Assembly: GCF_003672135.1 (NCBI RefSeq)
Contig: NC_039516.1
Span: forward strand, 11,329,838-11,393,837
Reading direction: 5' to 3'
Source of the DNA: Ooceraea biroi
Lineage: Eukaryota > Arthropoda > Insecta > Hymenoptera > Formicidae
DNA length: 64,000 bases
A program made the position numbers and the translations under genes. This document shows, one piece after another, positions 34,101 through 47,000 of this stretch; the first letter of the stretch is position 1, and each line of letters begins with the position of its first letter. The notes below the pieces were generated by a model, which was not told the DNA's origin, ran no database searches, and worked only from the letters and a program-made list of their open reading frames with translations.

Positions 34101-37040
34101 CGCGACGCTGCGTTGCGCAGCTCGCTTGGACGTGACGAGGGAGAAAAATATCCCGAGAGTGAAATTCCGGATGGGCGGGTGTGCGCTTCTCTGTGTGCGT
34201 GTTTCGTGTTGTCGAGACCCCGACGGGATAAGGAAGCCGCCGGATCTGAATGGCACGCGAGGAAAAACCGGGCCGGACCGACGAAAGCCTTGTCGAGCGA
34301 GCGAAAAATCTGCTTTGGCCGGCCGGCCAATTATTTATGGCCAACAGGAACGAGCTTCTCGCGGGTCCATTTTACATCGAGTTCGATACGAGGTTGGCGC
34401 GAAGTAAGTCGGAGTAATCTTCCGAATGGACGCCGGTTTTCGCCATTTCGTATTATAAGGATAAGATTGCTTCAATCTCGCGATGACAGCAGCGTGCTAA
34501 ACGCTAGACTGCACTTCGCTTCACATGTGAACCCTTCGATATCGATTATAATTGCAAATGGATCTTGCGAAATGACTTTCCTCGAGTGTCTGTTTGAAAA
34601 AGTTGTCCGCATGCGATACGTGACGTGATAGTGTAGGTGCATTGCGCGTTGATGAGTACTGAGTACTGTACCCTTGTGCCCCAGAAGAGGGTTAAACGAA
34701 CTCGATGAAAAACGGCAAAAGCGATGAGTTCAATTCCTTGCATCATGCCCTTCCTCGACGAGTATTCTCATCGAGAGTGTCAAACATGTCATGCGCGGAA
34801 AATCGCAGGACGAGATGACGGCAAACGCGAGAGATCTTTTCCGCAGTTGGTCGTATACTTACGGTTTACAAGGGTAACGCGAGTATTCGCGACGCATAGA
34901 ATATAAATCCTGTTCGCACAGACATTTCCATCCCCGAGGAGTGCCCTCGCTGCCGCCATCGAGGATGTCGTGCGGGAAGGAGAGACATTTCGGGGATCCG
35001 ATCAGAAATCGGAATCGCGCGGTGGCGGCAGCATTAGCGAGTCCCGATATTCCGTAGGAAGAATTCTCCTCCAAATCCCGTCGTTCTATTAATGTCACAT
35101 CCGCCATTGTTGAAAGAAGTAAAAAGCACGGATCTCCATTTTACACGGGACGTATTAGCGTCGACACAAGCTCGTGCCAGAGGAACGACACCGCGTCATA
35201 CAGTGATACAGATATTTCTCATTTACACACTCGCCTCCTCGATCGTAGACCGCGTTAATCCCGAAAATAAACGGCAGCACCGACTGGGAAATCGAATTAA
35301 ATTAAAAAACCGCGCGGACATACATGGAAATGTGTTTTTTCCCACTTTTTGCCGGAAAATCTCGTCGCGGGAGATGGAAACAGATTGCATCGCGCGGCGA
35401 ATCGGGCTGCATATTTTGATTTCCCACGATATCGTAATATTGTTTTTTTATTTCTCAATAAATCCGGAGCAGATTCGTGAGCGATCTTTCATCGAGCTAA
35501 TAACTGTAACATGAATAGGAAATATTCTTCCTCGGGAAAATGATAATCGTCCCTAATTGTCCTTAATTATCGTCGGTAATCGTCGCTAATTTGACATTTA
35601 CGATCGTTTGCGATGCAGCCATTGCGCATTTGCAATTGCGTGCTGATTAATTATTATTTATGCCGTAATAGCTCATGAGTCGACGAGCGGCAGACGAGCG
35701 TTGTAATTGATAGAGTAACACGGCAGTAGAGGCGGACCGGATCGTTGCGCCAGCAAAATGCCTTTAATAATTAATCCACCGTCTTGCGCGGAACGCGCCT
35801 GACGCGCGCGTTCCACCTTCCACAAATTTCCCGTGCAGATCGGGTTTTACACGCGTTTGCCGCGTAATTTACTGTGGCATCATCATAACCATAAGATACG
35901 ACATCCCCCATCACTACCGGTCGTGTAACGTGAACGACTTGCTCCGTGATATGACGCAATACATTACGTCAACGTAGCTCACTATAGCGTTCTCGATACT
36001 GTGAATTATTATTGAGTTGCCGTAAATTTCCGCTCGTGCAAGCCCAGGATCGACGGAAAAAGTAAAAAATTAAGTTAATATATTATCGCGCATAATATTA
36101 GCATAATATTACCGTGATATTCATAATTAATGTTTAATATTGTTAGCGCAATAAAATCAATTTTCCCAAGCCGTATTAATTATTCGTAGCAAAACAAGCG
36201 TAATTTCCTCTTCAAATTGGACAATATTGAATCTTTCGCGACCGTGATGATTCTATCAACGTAATCGTTGCACAATCTTTGCGTCTCTGCATTAATAGAA
36301 CAGCTTTCGATCACTTGAGTGATTTCTTCGCGTTTCGGTGCCTGGCAATCTCGTTTTTGGAGAACAGGAAGTCACGACTTCTCACGTCGCGTCATTTTCG
36401 CGGCGAGAATCTTCCGGTCGTCCGAATAAAAATCTCCGGCACACGTGAGTCAGTCTGTATGCCGAATTCCAGCTAAGAAAATCCCGAGGGTACCGAAGAA
36501 GCTGGATATACGTACGTCGCCAGCGAAGCTCTCCGCTGACGGGAACAAAATACAGGCTGTTGAGAAGTTCTTGGCACGCCTCGAGCGCCGGTTTGACACT
36601 TTATCGACGACTCTTTCGCGGCCGTTCGACTGTGTAAAATCGCGGGGCGCACGCCCCCGCACACGCGGGAGTGGATTTCGCATCGCCTGCGGTTATTGCG
36701 AATCGATTTCTCGCGCCGTAATAGCGCGGAAATCGCTTCGACACGTTACGGTTACCTTCGTCTCAACGGCTTTATTAAACATCAACGAGATCTCGTGATA
36801 CATCTGCTATTGCGCGATTTGGATTATTAAACATTCTGTGATTTGTCATTCGTGATTTGTTGCAATCAGCGATAAAATGAACGTTTTTAATCAAAATCTG
36901 TTTTATGGAACATCTCCTTCGATATTATCAATTAGTAGCGTGAAATGTATGTCGAATGAGATAATTTCTGCTGTTTAAATATTTTTAAGCGCATATTGCA
37001 TACTTTTATTATAAATGCACAGTTTCCGAGTAGAATTCAG
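31200..37040. other. Start of the 12.7-kb DPP intron, no gene recognised
   Basis: AT-rich with CpG-rich islands. A purine-rich segment at about 33940-34130 produces long Arg/Glu-rich open frames on the plus strand (up to 241 codons, 33903-34628) and Ser/Phe-rich ones opposite. These lack motifs and follow from the base bias. No exon is recognised. Confidence 0.5.
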
Positions 37041-37042
37041 TA

Positions 37043-37524
37043 GGGGAGACCGGTGTCGATTGTAACAAAAATTCAATAACATTTTTTTTCAGTAAACCGT
37101 TCGCAATTTTTGTTTCACATTTTTTTTTGGAACAAACCTTCAAGTTTGGTGCTACTTATCAGATTTTTATAATATAGCTATCGGGAATCGTCTCGAAATA
37201 TATTCCATTTTTATCATAGTGCGACGAGCGTTATTATCGACACCTCTCTGGTGTCAATTGTAACAGGGCTGGTGTCAATTGTAACAAATACTTTTATTAT
37301 AAATAATATCGAGTAAACATTGAAATAATGAAAATAAATTTAAATAAATGTAAATTTTGGGATAACGTGGACAACAAGAACGTTACGATGACCACATTCG
37401 GGACGGTAATGCGAAAAGTTGTCTCTTATTACTTAATGAAGGCTACTTCGTGTTTTTATATAAGGTGGCTCTAAAATAAGCTCTGTTACATTTGACACCT
37501 GTTACAATTGACACCGGTCTCCCC
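37043..37524. mobile_element. 482-bp MITE, GGGGAGACCGGTGTC ends, TA target
   Basis: Inverted ends of 25 bp begin GGGGAGACCGGTGTC and differ at one base. TA flanks both sides (37041-37042, 37525-37526), as in Tc1/mariner/pogo-type insertions. The 16-bp word GGTGTCAATTGTAACA repeats inside: exact copies at 37250-37265 and 37271-37286, and in reverse at 37484-37499 and 37500-37515 (one mismatch in the former). No coding region, so it would depend on a transposase elsewhere. Confidence 0.9.
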
Positions 37525-37526
37525 TA

Positions 37527-38878
37527 TGTTTTATGCCAGAAAATAATATTTTAATGTAAACAATTAATACTTGGTGGTAAATCGTGGATTTTCATCATTT
37601 TTAGTGAGGAAAATTCATTGTGATTGTTTTCTCCATTCCAGAAGTCCACTGTATGAATAGTGATGCGAACATTTCTTGTATTACTGTTCTTTTGTTTCTT
37701 GAATTGAATTCGTCGTCCCGCGTGTAGGAAATAATTACTCGATTTGCAGAAAGCACTCGAGTGCGTTCACCTGACGCGTCCCTCCTTTTTCATCTCTCGT
37801 CAAAGCGCCGCTTCCACAACGTGGCCTTTAATATATGCCACGTGTGGATGATTCACTAATTAATTGTCATCGTCGTATTAATTAATCATCGCCATTCGTA
37901 ATGGATTTAACCCCCGATAACGTAGTCGGCAGTTTGTCATTAGCTCTCGCGCGCTACGAACACGTACGGTGCATTCAAACATATTCACAAACACGGACAA
38001 ACTTCGATAGCATTTCCGGCGGCATTACGCCATCCACAAATACGCACGCGGGAGGATGAAACGCCGGGAAAATATTTAAACACCGGCGTACACGCCGACG
38101 ACACTCGCAAATTAGTCATATTAAACATGATTACGCACAAAGGGCTACCTATCATCCCACATAGGGGGAAGGAAATTTATTCATCGCGAAATGCACCTCC
38201 GATTTTTCAAATGCGTTTTTTGACAAAATTCTACGCGTAACACATGTGATAATGTACGTAATATAATATAAGAAATTAGCATAGATTAGATTAACATACC
38301 TGCTTCGTGAACGCGATATGTCGTTACAGCTTTTCGATGTTGTTATGTAAGCGTTATATATTTTTTACGCAGTTTGTAGCGTGCATCACGCACGTATGGC
38401 AAGTGTGTTGGCAGCAATTTCTCGTACAAACGATGCACAATATTGTTAGTGAGAGATAAAAGCATGCCATAACTTTAAAAAGACATAAATACTAGAAGCT
38501 GTACACAATCGGGGATATATCCATGCAACGTGTGTTTTTGCTTTGCTCTCTAGGGAATGAAGAATAAAATAAAAGTAAAAAATTTTGGCAAATCACAACT
38601 AACATGCATTGCGCTGTTTCACGGTATGATAGCATCATCGTGGAGCTCGTGAATGGCAAAATTTTCGGTTGAGCTTTCGCAAGTCGGATATCCGTTTGTG
38701 AATGTACGAAGCGTAAGTCCGATGCTATCAGGCTTAAGCTTGCATTAGTGAGAAAGGCAAAGAAAGAGAGGGAAGGATTCATACGCGACAATGCGTAAAT
38801 TTCAAAGTGTTTGCATAATCGTAACGTAAAAGATTAAGCGGGCCGACAACCACGACTATGAGCTTTTCAACGATCTGA
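37527..38878. other. Intronic stretch between MITE and fold-back element
   Basis: AT-rich DNA with scattered CpG. No gene, repeat or exon recognised. Confidence 0.5.
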
Positions 38879-40015
38879 CAAGGGGAGGCCACAGGATGTA
38901 CCTAACTTTTTGGACGAAACTTGGTGAGTATTTAGAGAACAATATGTAGATAACGGTAAGAAGGGTCTCCACTTTCGGAACTTTTCGGAACCCAAATAAA
39001 TAAGATTACAATAGTCATTTTTTATTACATTCAATTTTTCCTTTGCCGAACAAAATTGAGCAAAAATTACTTCTGCAATCTTCTTTTCTAATCAAAATGG
39101 AACAACCAAAATTATATGTATATGCAGGGTGTCCCGTAAAGACCGGATGAACTCTTAAGGGTAGATTCCTGAGATGATTTTAAGGCGAAAATCCTAATAC
39201 TATAGTTATCAAACAGTAACTATGTAATTAGCAATAATATGTATTTAGTTTACAATTATTTAACAAACTAAGCAGCTATTATTGCTAATATCCAAATGAA
39301 ACTCATTCAAGTAAAGTACTCTGTTAAGTATTCTGTTTGATAACTATAGTTTTTCCTGTAGAATATGAAATTGACAGCGGATTTCTGAAGGAAATGTCAT
39401 CTGACAGCTTGCGCTTTATGTATCACATAAAAATACAAAAATATCCACTTCCAATATTTAAAAAAACGGTAAAAGGTTACATTGCGCAATGCGCGTTTGC
39501 AGAAATATTAATAAAAGTAATCTTATCTTCGCATAAGTAATCTTTGTATCGATGTAAACAAGAAGGGCGACATTTACTTTTCGCCTTTAGCACTTTGCGT
39601 TGTGCCACGTCTGAGCGCGCCAACTTTAGGCGATCTGATTCGCTTACTATAAATGCTTATAATTCAAAAACTATTATAGCCTCGACATTTTAGTATTAGG
39701 ATTTTCGCCTTAAAATCATCTCAGGAATCTACCCTTAAGAGTTCATCCGGTCTTTACGGGACACCCTGCATATACATATAATTTTGGTTGTTCCATTTTG
39801 ATTAGAAAAGAAGATTGCAGAAGTAATTTTTGCTCAATTTTGTTCGGCAAAGGAAAAATTGAATGTAATAAAAAATGACTATTGTAATCTTATTTATTTG
39901 GGTTCCGAAAAGTTCCGAAAGTGGAGACCCCTCTTACCGTTATCTACATATTGTTCTCTAAATACTCACCAAGTTTCGTCCAAAAAGTCCAGGTACATCC
40001 TGTGGCCTCCCCTTG
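38879..40015. mobile_element. Fold-back element with 323-bp inverted arms, 1137 bp
   Basis: Left arm 38879-39201 and right arm 39692-40015 are inverted copies with about three differences by eye. Ends CAAGGGGAGGCCACAGG are flanked by TGA (38876-38878 and 40016-40018), a possible 3-bp target duplication. The arms contain CAGGGTGTCCCGTAAAGACC, which begins like the DD41D ends. The 490-bp centre holds further nested hairpins and no recognised protein. A 67-codon open frame there (39337-39540) matches nothing known. Confidence 0.92.
39199..39350. repeat. Nested hairpin within the fold-back loop
   Basis: Arms ACTATAGTTATCAAACAG (39199-39216) and its complement (39333-39350) enclose a second pair, ATTAGCAATAAT (39227-39238) and ATTATTGCTAAT (39278-39289). 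Together with the long arms this makes a three-level palindrome. Confidence 0.85.
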
Positions 40016-43000
40016 TGAGTCTATTTCTCTTTCCCAAATATCTATTATAGTTTAATCAAATCAGTATGAGATGTAGAAATTTGCTAACCGATGAAAATCT
40101 GTTTTACATATTATTAATCAAATGACTTGCGATTTCTTAACATTTGGGTAAACTAAAATAGTTTTTAAAATTGTTTTTTATTGGAACGCATCTTTGTGTC
40201 CGGATGGCACGGCGATTAGTATACCTACATTAATTAACGAGACTAATTAGCTCTAATTTACATTAATCAATGAAGCTAATTGTTAGCCGAAATATTTGAG
40301 AAATCCCGACTGTACAAGTGTCATTGATCATGTCGATTAAAGTTTAATTGGAAAATTTTATTGATCTCGCGTTAGCACATTGACATTTTCGCCGAATAGT
40401 TCATCCGTGCCCTTTCAAATTGTATGCTGTTTTAAATGAGTGCACACTCCGTCCACTGCAACCTCATTACTGACTTCATGCGATCGCGGAATTTCCGCAT
40501 AAATTCACGCTGTGACATCGACATGCGCCCCGTTGTTTTCGTCCCTTTTGATATCACATCTGCGTGCAGATATATCACGAAGTTATCTCTCGCCCGCGTG
40601 CGTTTAGAGTCCACCTCGATCTCGCGCGTTTGCAACGGCACTTCCGGCAACCGAAAACAAAACCAGGCCGCGCGATCCCCGAGCGTCGGCGGAACGATTC
40701 GCGATCGCGCGATTCGCTCGTAACTTTCGCAATAAATCAACCACGGAGATGCGTAAACAATTTCTATCGTCTACCCGCCGGGAGTGCGCGCGGGGAGATC
40801 AATCACAGAACGCGCGCGGTGGCGGCATGATTTAATTATTTGACGAGGTCCACTGATTGGAGGAAGAATTTCGACAGCCAGGCTTCCGCGGACATGGTAC
40901 CAGCAATTTCGCAAAATTTCCACGGGTCACGAATCGCGGAGTTGCTGCATCGTGGTCCTCTCAAAGGGGAACCAGTTTTTTATTTACTTATGCACCCGGT
41001 GCATTGTAATTTCATAGAGTCGCGCGCGATTTCCGTGTCCAATGATATTTGTGCAATCTAAGGATTTTTCTATTAATATATCTCCATATCGTTATTTCTT
41101 ATTTTTTAAATTAATGGTTAAATAATTTTTTTTTAATAAGTACTGCTGAAGAGTATCAAATAATGCTAGAGATAAAATAAAAGGAAGACGAAAGCAGGAG
41201 GAAGACGAGTTCATAAAACCTTAAAACTGATATCCGATAATTTTCGTATCATTGATAGACACCGATTGGAGGAGGTCCAGCGTTGAATTAAAAAATTCCC
41301 GACATATTCCGACGCGATGACCGCACGCGTCGGAATCCGGGAATAAATGCGAGATACGGATCTCCTGCGTGGCGGAATGACGAGGACACGGTTGGCCTTG
41401 CGATGCAATCGCTCGGATATGTACAAGAGGAAAACGCGCGGTGATTCTGCATTTTAAATCGCGTGCCCCGGCTTTTTTCCCCGTCGGTGCTCTCAATGGC
41501 GGCAGCTGCTCCGGCCCCAGCTGCCAATAGCAGCGGGGGCGTTATGAATCCGGGGACAATTTGCCGCGTTTATCCCTTTAAATACGGGCGCGCACGCCCG
41601 TCGATCCACCCGCCGGCACCCCGCGATACCGCGATACCCCGCGTGGCTTTTCGTAGTCACGGATATTTTTATGCGGATTTGTCGAGAGAGGAAAAAAGCT
41701 TGAAAAAAGAGGATGCATCGAGCAGACGATAACAATCGCTACTCGATCGCCAATTGTCGTCGGCATGCGACAGCGAAGGCCGATTTATGGCGATTACTCT
41801 TTCATAGCCACGTATAACCCTCACGAGTCGTTTAATTATCAAGGCTCTTCAAAGACCGACACCGCGGGATTATTTCAGCTTTCATGAAGTTCTCGGCGTT
41901 CGGGGAACTTTCCGTGAACGGATCGTATGAGTAGTAGTACCACGGTTCTCGGGGGTTTAGTTGAATTAGCAACAAGTACTTTCACGTGGGAGATTCTTCT
42001 GACAGAAATTCTTTCCTTTCCTTTCTTACTTCTCCTACGCGCTTTGATTCGTCTTCGATTCGTGAAATCAATACTGACTTTATTATCGCCGCGACATACG
42101 TATTCATCGTGACGGGTGTCATTCACGATATAGGAACGAAATCTACTGGAAACGACCGCAACTGATCGAAGTGTTCCTCTCATCTTCTCTCTTTTGGATC
42201 GCGGCCTTACTTTCTTGATTGGTACTGATGAATTTTTATGCCGCATCTCTCGATTCGTCCTTGTCACCGTGCACCAGAACGACATCCGACATTCAAAGGA
42301 ACAGCAAGACGAGATTGCGAAAAGGTTGATGAGGGCTCGGAAATCGCTACGACGAATGCCTTTCTCCTTCACGTTACGGCATTTCATCGTATAAAATAAA
42401 AATTCGCATGTTCACAAATTGATAAATTCTTTGATTTTTATTTTATGTACTCGATGCTCTAGATTTAATTGTAAGTTTAGTCGAAATTTTCCAGTACTGT
42501 AAATTTTTTAAAGTTTTGCAGCGAAATAGATTTCTGCTGAACGTACGATTTTACGTGAAATTCTAGACAAGCAATTGTCGATGTAATCATCGCAAATAGC
42601 AGAGCGGCTCTTCGGAATACGTTGATCCAGTTTCGAAAATGACTTAAATTTAATTAAAATCACAAGTGTCTGCGATTGGCACGAGAAATGCTGGCGCGTG
42701 TGTAGAATTCAGGATTCAGAATAAAGGACACGTCGGTTTCCCATTCCAGAAAGCTCGTTTGGGTAACTCGCGTTGCTAATTAGCCTTTGGCATGCAGTCA
42801 ATTTCTTAATGCTTTAGAAGCAGCATTACCAGCAACAAGATGTTCTCCTTTGATTTCATATGTTACAGTTGAAATAATGAGATCGATCACGTGCATATAC
42901 GTATACGTATGTGCGTACGTGCATGTGTATATAAATGCGTTTGTCGAATGATTGAGCGGTTTGTACAATATACATTCCGGTGTACGATTCTGGCGTGCGA

Positions 43001-43882
43001 GCTCCGCTTTAAATGGATATTTCATAAAGAATAAATAAAATATTTTTACAGCCGAGCGGGAGCGATTTTGCGCGTTTTGTGCAGAAATAGATCTTTCAAA
43101 GGGACAAATGAAAAATATTGCGCAACTTGCCGTCCACGTTGCCGTTTCACCCGGCACGGGAATGATAAATCGAGGTAATCGAAAAAGTGAATCGCACGAT
43201 ATGTACGGACCGTGTCCGCATGAGATTCGTATACGGGTAAATCGCTCGGGAGGAGTCGCGTTCTTCCCATTTAATTTTTCGCCGTAACGCATTACCTTAT
43301 CTTTTTCTACAGCGAGAAAAGAAACACGATTTTGACGTCAACGAGTTGGATTATACTGTGCTATGATGGAATCTTTCCGCACGGAAATTCGCAGTTTTAA
43401 ACGGCGCTTTTCCTAAAAAACTTGCGTAAACTATTATTTATTAATTAAGTAAATATTCTTTATTATTTGAAGGTTCTATTCTATCGATTAATGGACAATT
43501 AGAATCTAATGGACCCGGCGCATTTTATTTATTTCTTCATCTTTTGCATTGCCTTCTAAATGTAATGTGCCATTTACGTGTTTAATCAATACATGATTAA
43601 TAACTTATGTGGAAATACGGGAAAACACGGACTGCTCAACTACATCCCTAGCGTAAATAACAATAATACAATCTTGTATAAGCGAGATGTTAACAAAATT
43701 TGTCTAGAAATTCGATTTTGCATATATCGCTTTTATAAATACGGTTTCTATCCTTACAATAATCGATATATCGATCCTGCTTGGGATTCTCTTCGACGGA
43801 TACTTGATGACAGAATATTAATTAAGCAGAAATTAGTTAAGCAAATCAGGAACGCTCTTTTCTTGCGTGAAGGGCCACTTAC
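40016..43882. other. End of the 12.7-kb DPP intron, no gene recognised
   Basis: CpG-rich blocks at 40.4-41.0 and 41.2-41.8 kb in otherwise AT-rich DNA. A short TACGTA/GTACGT-rich run lies near 42895-42925. Overlapping Arg-rich open frames without motifs. Nothing else seen. Confidence 0.5.
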
Positions 43883-44082
43883 CCTCGTACACCCAGTCCG
43901 GTACTCCGTTGTAGATGCTCCCGAACACGCCGGTGTCGGTGATTTGGTAGTCATTGGCCACTTCCGCTTGTGGCCTGTAGTAAATGTTGTTCTGATACAC
44001 GTAGATCAGAGCATTGCCATGTGGTGCCCAGGTCGCGAGCTGCAACGGCGTCGACTCGTTCGCCGCCAGTACCGTCTCCGCT
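43883..44082 (-). CDS. DPP4/10-like gene, propeller exon b (NIYYRP blade to DWVYE)
   Basis: This 200-bp exon starts after acceptor TTGCGCAG and ends ...GACTGGGTGTACGAGG before donor GTAAGT. It encodes about 66 residues with the hallmark segments LATWAPHGNALIYV, NNIYYRP, IYNGVPDWVYE and one N-glycosylation sequon (NES). The tryptophan-rich blade followed by an aspartate-tryptophan and a glutamate run is diagnostic of S9B enzymes. In DPP4 the glutamates after DWVYE grip the substrate N-terminus. The last codon is split: its first G is here and its AG lies 12.7 kb away in the next exon. A long plus-strand open frame over the same bases (43578-44096) is only its antisense. Confidence 0.92.
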
Positions 44083-47000
44083 CTGCGCAAATATAATACA
44101 ACAAAATATAATTGCGACATGCTTCCGGGAGTCGAGTGCTGAGATAATTACTGTCGCCGACATTTCATTCTACTACTCATTTCCGCAAGCTTTTTAAGTC
44201 AGTAGAAATTTTAATCGCGCTCTTTTCGGCGGAGAAAGCTCGATACACGAGCTGTTCCACATCTCGCATCTCGCGTTTCTCGAGCTTCTACATAAAAACT
44301 TCATCAGTCGCCATCCCGAAGGACCCACGTTATGCTCTCAAAGATAGATGGTTACAACTGCGCAAAATGTTACAACTGACGAGAGTAGGAAAGAACAGGA
44401 AAAGAGAGACAGAGCGTGCATTCTTTTTTAATCATTTCAGCGAAATTACAAAAAACAGAAAGGTAGCGGAGTGCATCGTTGTTTTTGACTTTAGGAAGCG
44501 AAAAAACGTGAAATAATGCCAAGCATTATGGGACGAGAGAGACGGTCTCTTCATGCATTTTGCGTCCTTTGATTCCCTTTTTGTAGCGAACGAAATGCGT
44601 CGTGACGCGCTAGTCGCGGGAAATTTTTCGCACGGAAATCGGAAACTGGCGCGCATTATTTGCACGACGGAGGAAAAACACCGAACGAAACACGGAATAT
44701 GAAGCACGCAAGCGTGCAACGCCATGAAACGTTTATGACTGCCCTCGAAAGATCACGTCGTTGCACCGCCGCTGAATTCGTCTCGCGGAGTCTCGCGATC
44801 GATTCCGTTCGAAGGGTGGCACAGCTCCGATCGCAAGGGGTTGGTATTGAGATTCGGGCTCGTGAGATAGATAGAGGAGAACATCAACGGAGCCGGAACG
44901 CGTCTTACGTCTTACGTCTTGTTATTGTTTAGCGTTTGCAATCGATCGATGCGACCAACAATGACATCCTACGGTTCCTCCTCGATCGAACAATACCCGT
45001 AACTTTGTATGATCCTAGGCAGGGTTCCAGTTCGGAACTGTTGGACAACCCGCAGACATAGTCTCGCATAACTACGGCTCCCCGTATTGTTACGTAGAGA
45101 AGTGTAATCCAAGCCGTGAATTCTTCGCCGAAGGTGCGGAACTTAAACAATGCCGGGGATTATCGGGGTTTGCCGAACAGGCGGAGTAAAATGACGAACA
45201 ACTTATTATCCCCGGGAATAATTACGGTCGTAATTCGCTCGGGAACGTGAAATTATCGATTTTGAAATAAACGCGTGCACGGCAACGTGTTGTTTCTACG
45301 TTTTGATAACAGCGCGATTTAAACAATCATATTATGCCGGCGAGGATTACCGCGGAACTCGCGATGGTCGTGGATAGTGAATTATAATGAATTATATCTT
45401 ATAATATAAGACTTATATTATTACGTACCTACTCTTTGAGCTTTTACTACTCGGTATAAATAAAATTGTATCGTGAGGGTTATCGGCGAGAGGAAATGTT
45501 CTTTGCAATGAAATTTCACATTGGATCTTGATGATATTTATCTCTCCTCACAGCATCCTTATGTATTTTCCTCACAGGTCTTTCAAGTTTTATTTTTTTC
45601 AAGCTTAATAAAATTTTAGTACATATAGGGTGAATTTAAGTATATTTGGAAATTAGTTGATCAAAAATGTTGTTTCTCTCGTGTAAATCTTTTTATAGTT
45701 TTCTTGCATGCAAGTGACCAGCTATTGATCGCGTAATTTCCGCCAAGAGTAAAGGCCAGCCGCGCTCTTCTGATCGCGATTAGATGGAAACTGTGTACAG
45801 AAGGCTTGAGAAAAGCCGATTAAGGAAGTTGATTTTTGCTTCGTGGCGCGAACAAATATCGGATGCGCGGATCGCGCATGTAGATGATGTATATCAATCG
45901 AAAACATTCCAATGGTTTACTTAAGTAACAAAGCCGAAGATTTTTTGAATATACGCGGCTGCTATCTATTTTTGATCATGCATTGGGCAGCCGATTTGTC
46001 TGTATCAAAACTGAATTTTTCGTAGAGAACGCAGTTCTGCATTATTTCGAGTAAAAATTTTAACTACGAAGAATGATACTTTAAAACATTTCCAACTTAA
46101 AACATTTATTTGCGGAATAAACTGCAATTTATTTACAAAGTAACAAATACAAAATTAGGTACAAAATACTGAGTTGAGAAAGGTTCTCTCAAACCTCATT
46201 TATCATTCTTCTTGATTTTTTAAATAAAAGACATATTACATTTTATGAGAGAAATAGTGATAATCTGTATTTCTGCGTGTAATGAGAAGAAGAATTAAGA
46301 ACAATGACACATGACATGTCATTTTTATGTGATCGTCGTTCTTCTTCCTCACTGCCGTCTGGAATCAAAGTTTTATCCATTTCGAGTAAAAGTTCCGAAG
46401 TTTTGACTGGTCTCTTACATGGCAGCTTTCCAGCCAGCTTTCGCGACGTCCATTTCCGCATGCGGAGAACTATCGGAACCTATTCGCGTAAGAACCATCC
46501 GGGCAAAATATATTACCGTGAAGAAACGCGAACAAAGTCACTGGACCGATATCTCGCAGCACTGACAGATCAATTAAATAATTGCACGGAAACGATCTCG
46601 CCCGTAAAACCAAACTCGCCCTCGTAAAAGACCGATGTTATTTCCGTAAAAATGAGTTTTTGCAATTTCCCGTATCGCGTCGCTGTAATTGACGGGTCGC
46701 CGCCATAGAATTGGGCCAACGTGCAAAGTTTCGTCGGAGCAATCGAACGATCTAACGATCGACTATTGTATCCTTCGCAGATCTGTGAGAATTCCAAGTG
46801 CAAAAGAAAATCGTAAGCAGCGTCCGCGCCACACGTTTTCCGCACTTTTTATAAAACCTTTTATACTTTTATGGGATCCGCAATCTGCGATGGTCGATGG
46901 AAGAACCCCGCGAATCCCGTGGAACACGCGGCTTTCATTTTACGTCGCCGCAATATGCGCCCACGAGCGCGCACGTGTTCTCGAATACGTGTTTTTATGT

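Noticed and set aside
33903..34628. 241-codon open frame on the plus strand
   Set aside because: Arg/Glu/Lys-rich from a purine-biased segment, overlapped by similar long frames on both strands, no domain or splice support.
43578..44096. 172-codon plus-strand open frame
   Set aside because: It is the antisense of DPP exon b; the minus-strand frame carries the family motifs and proper splice sites.
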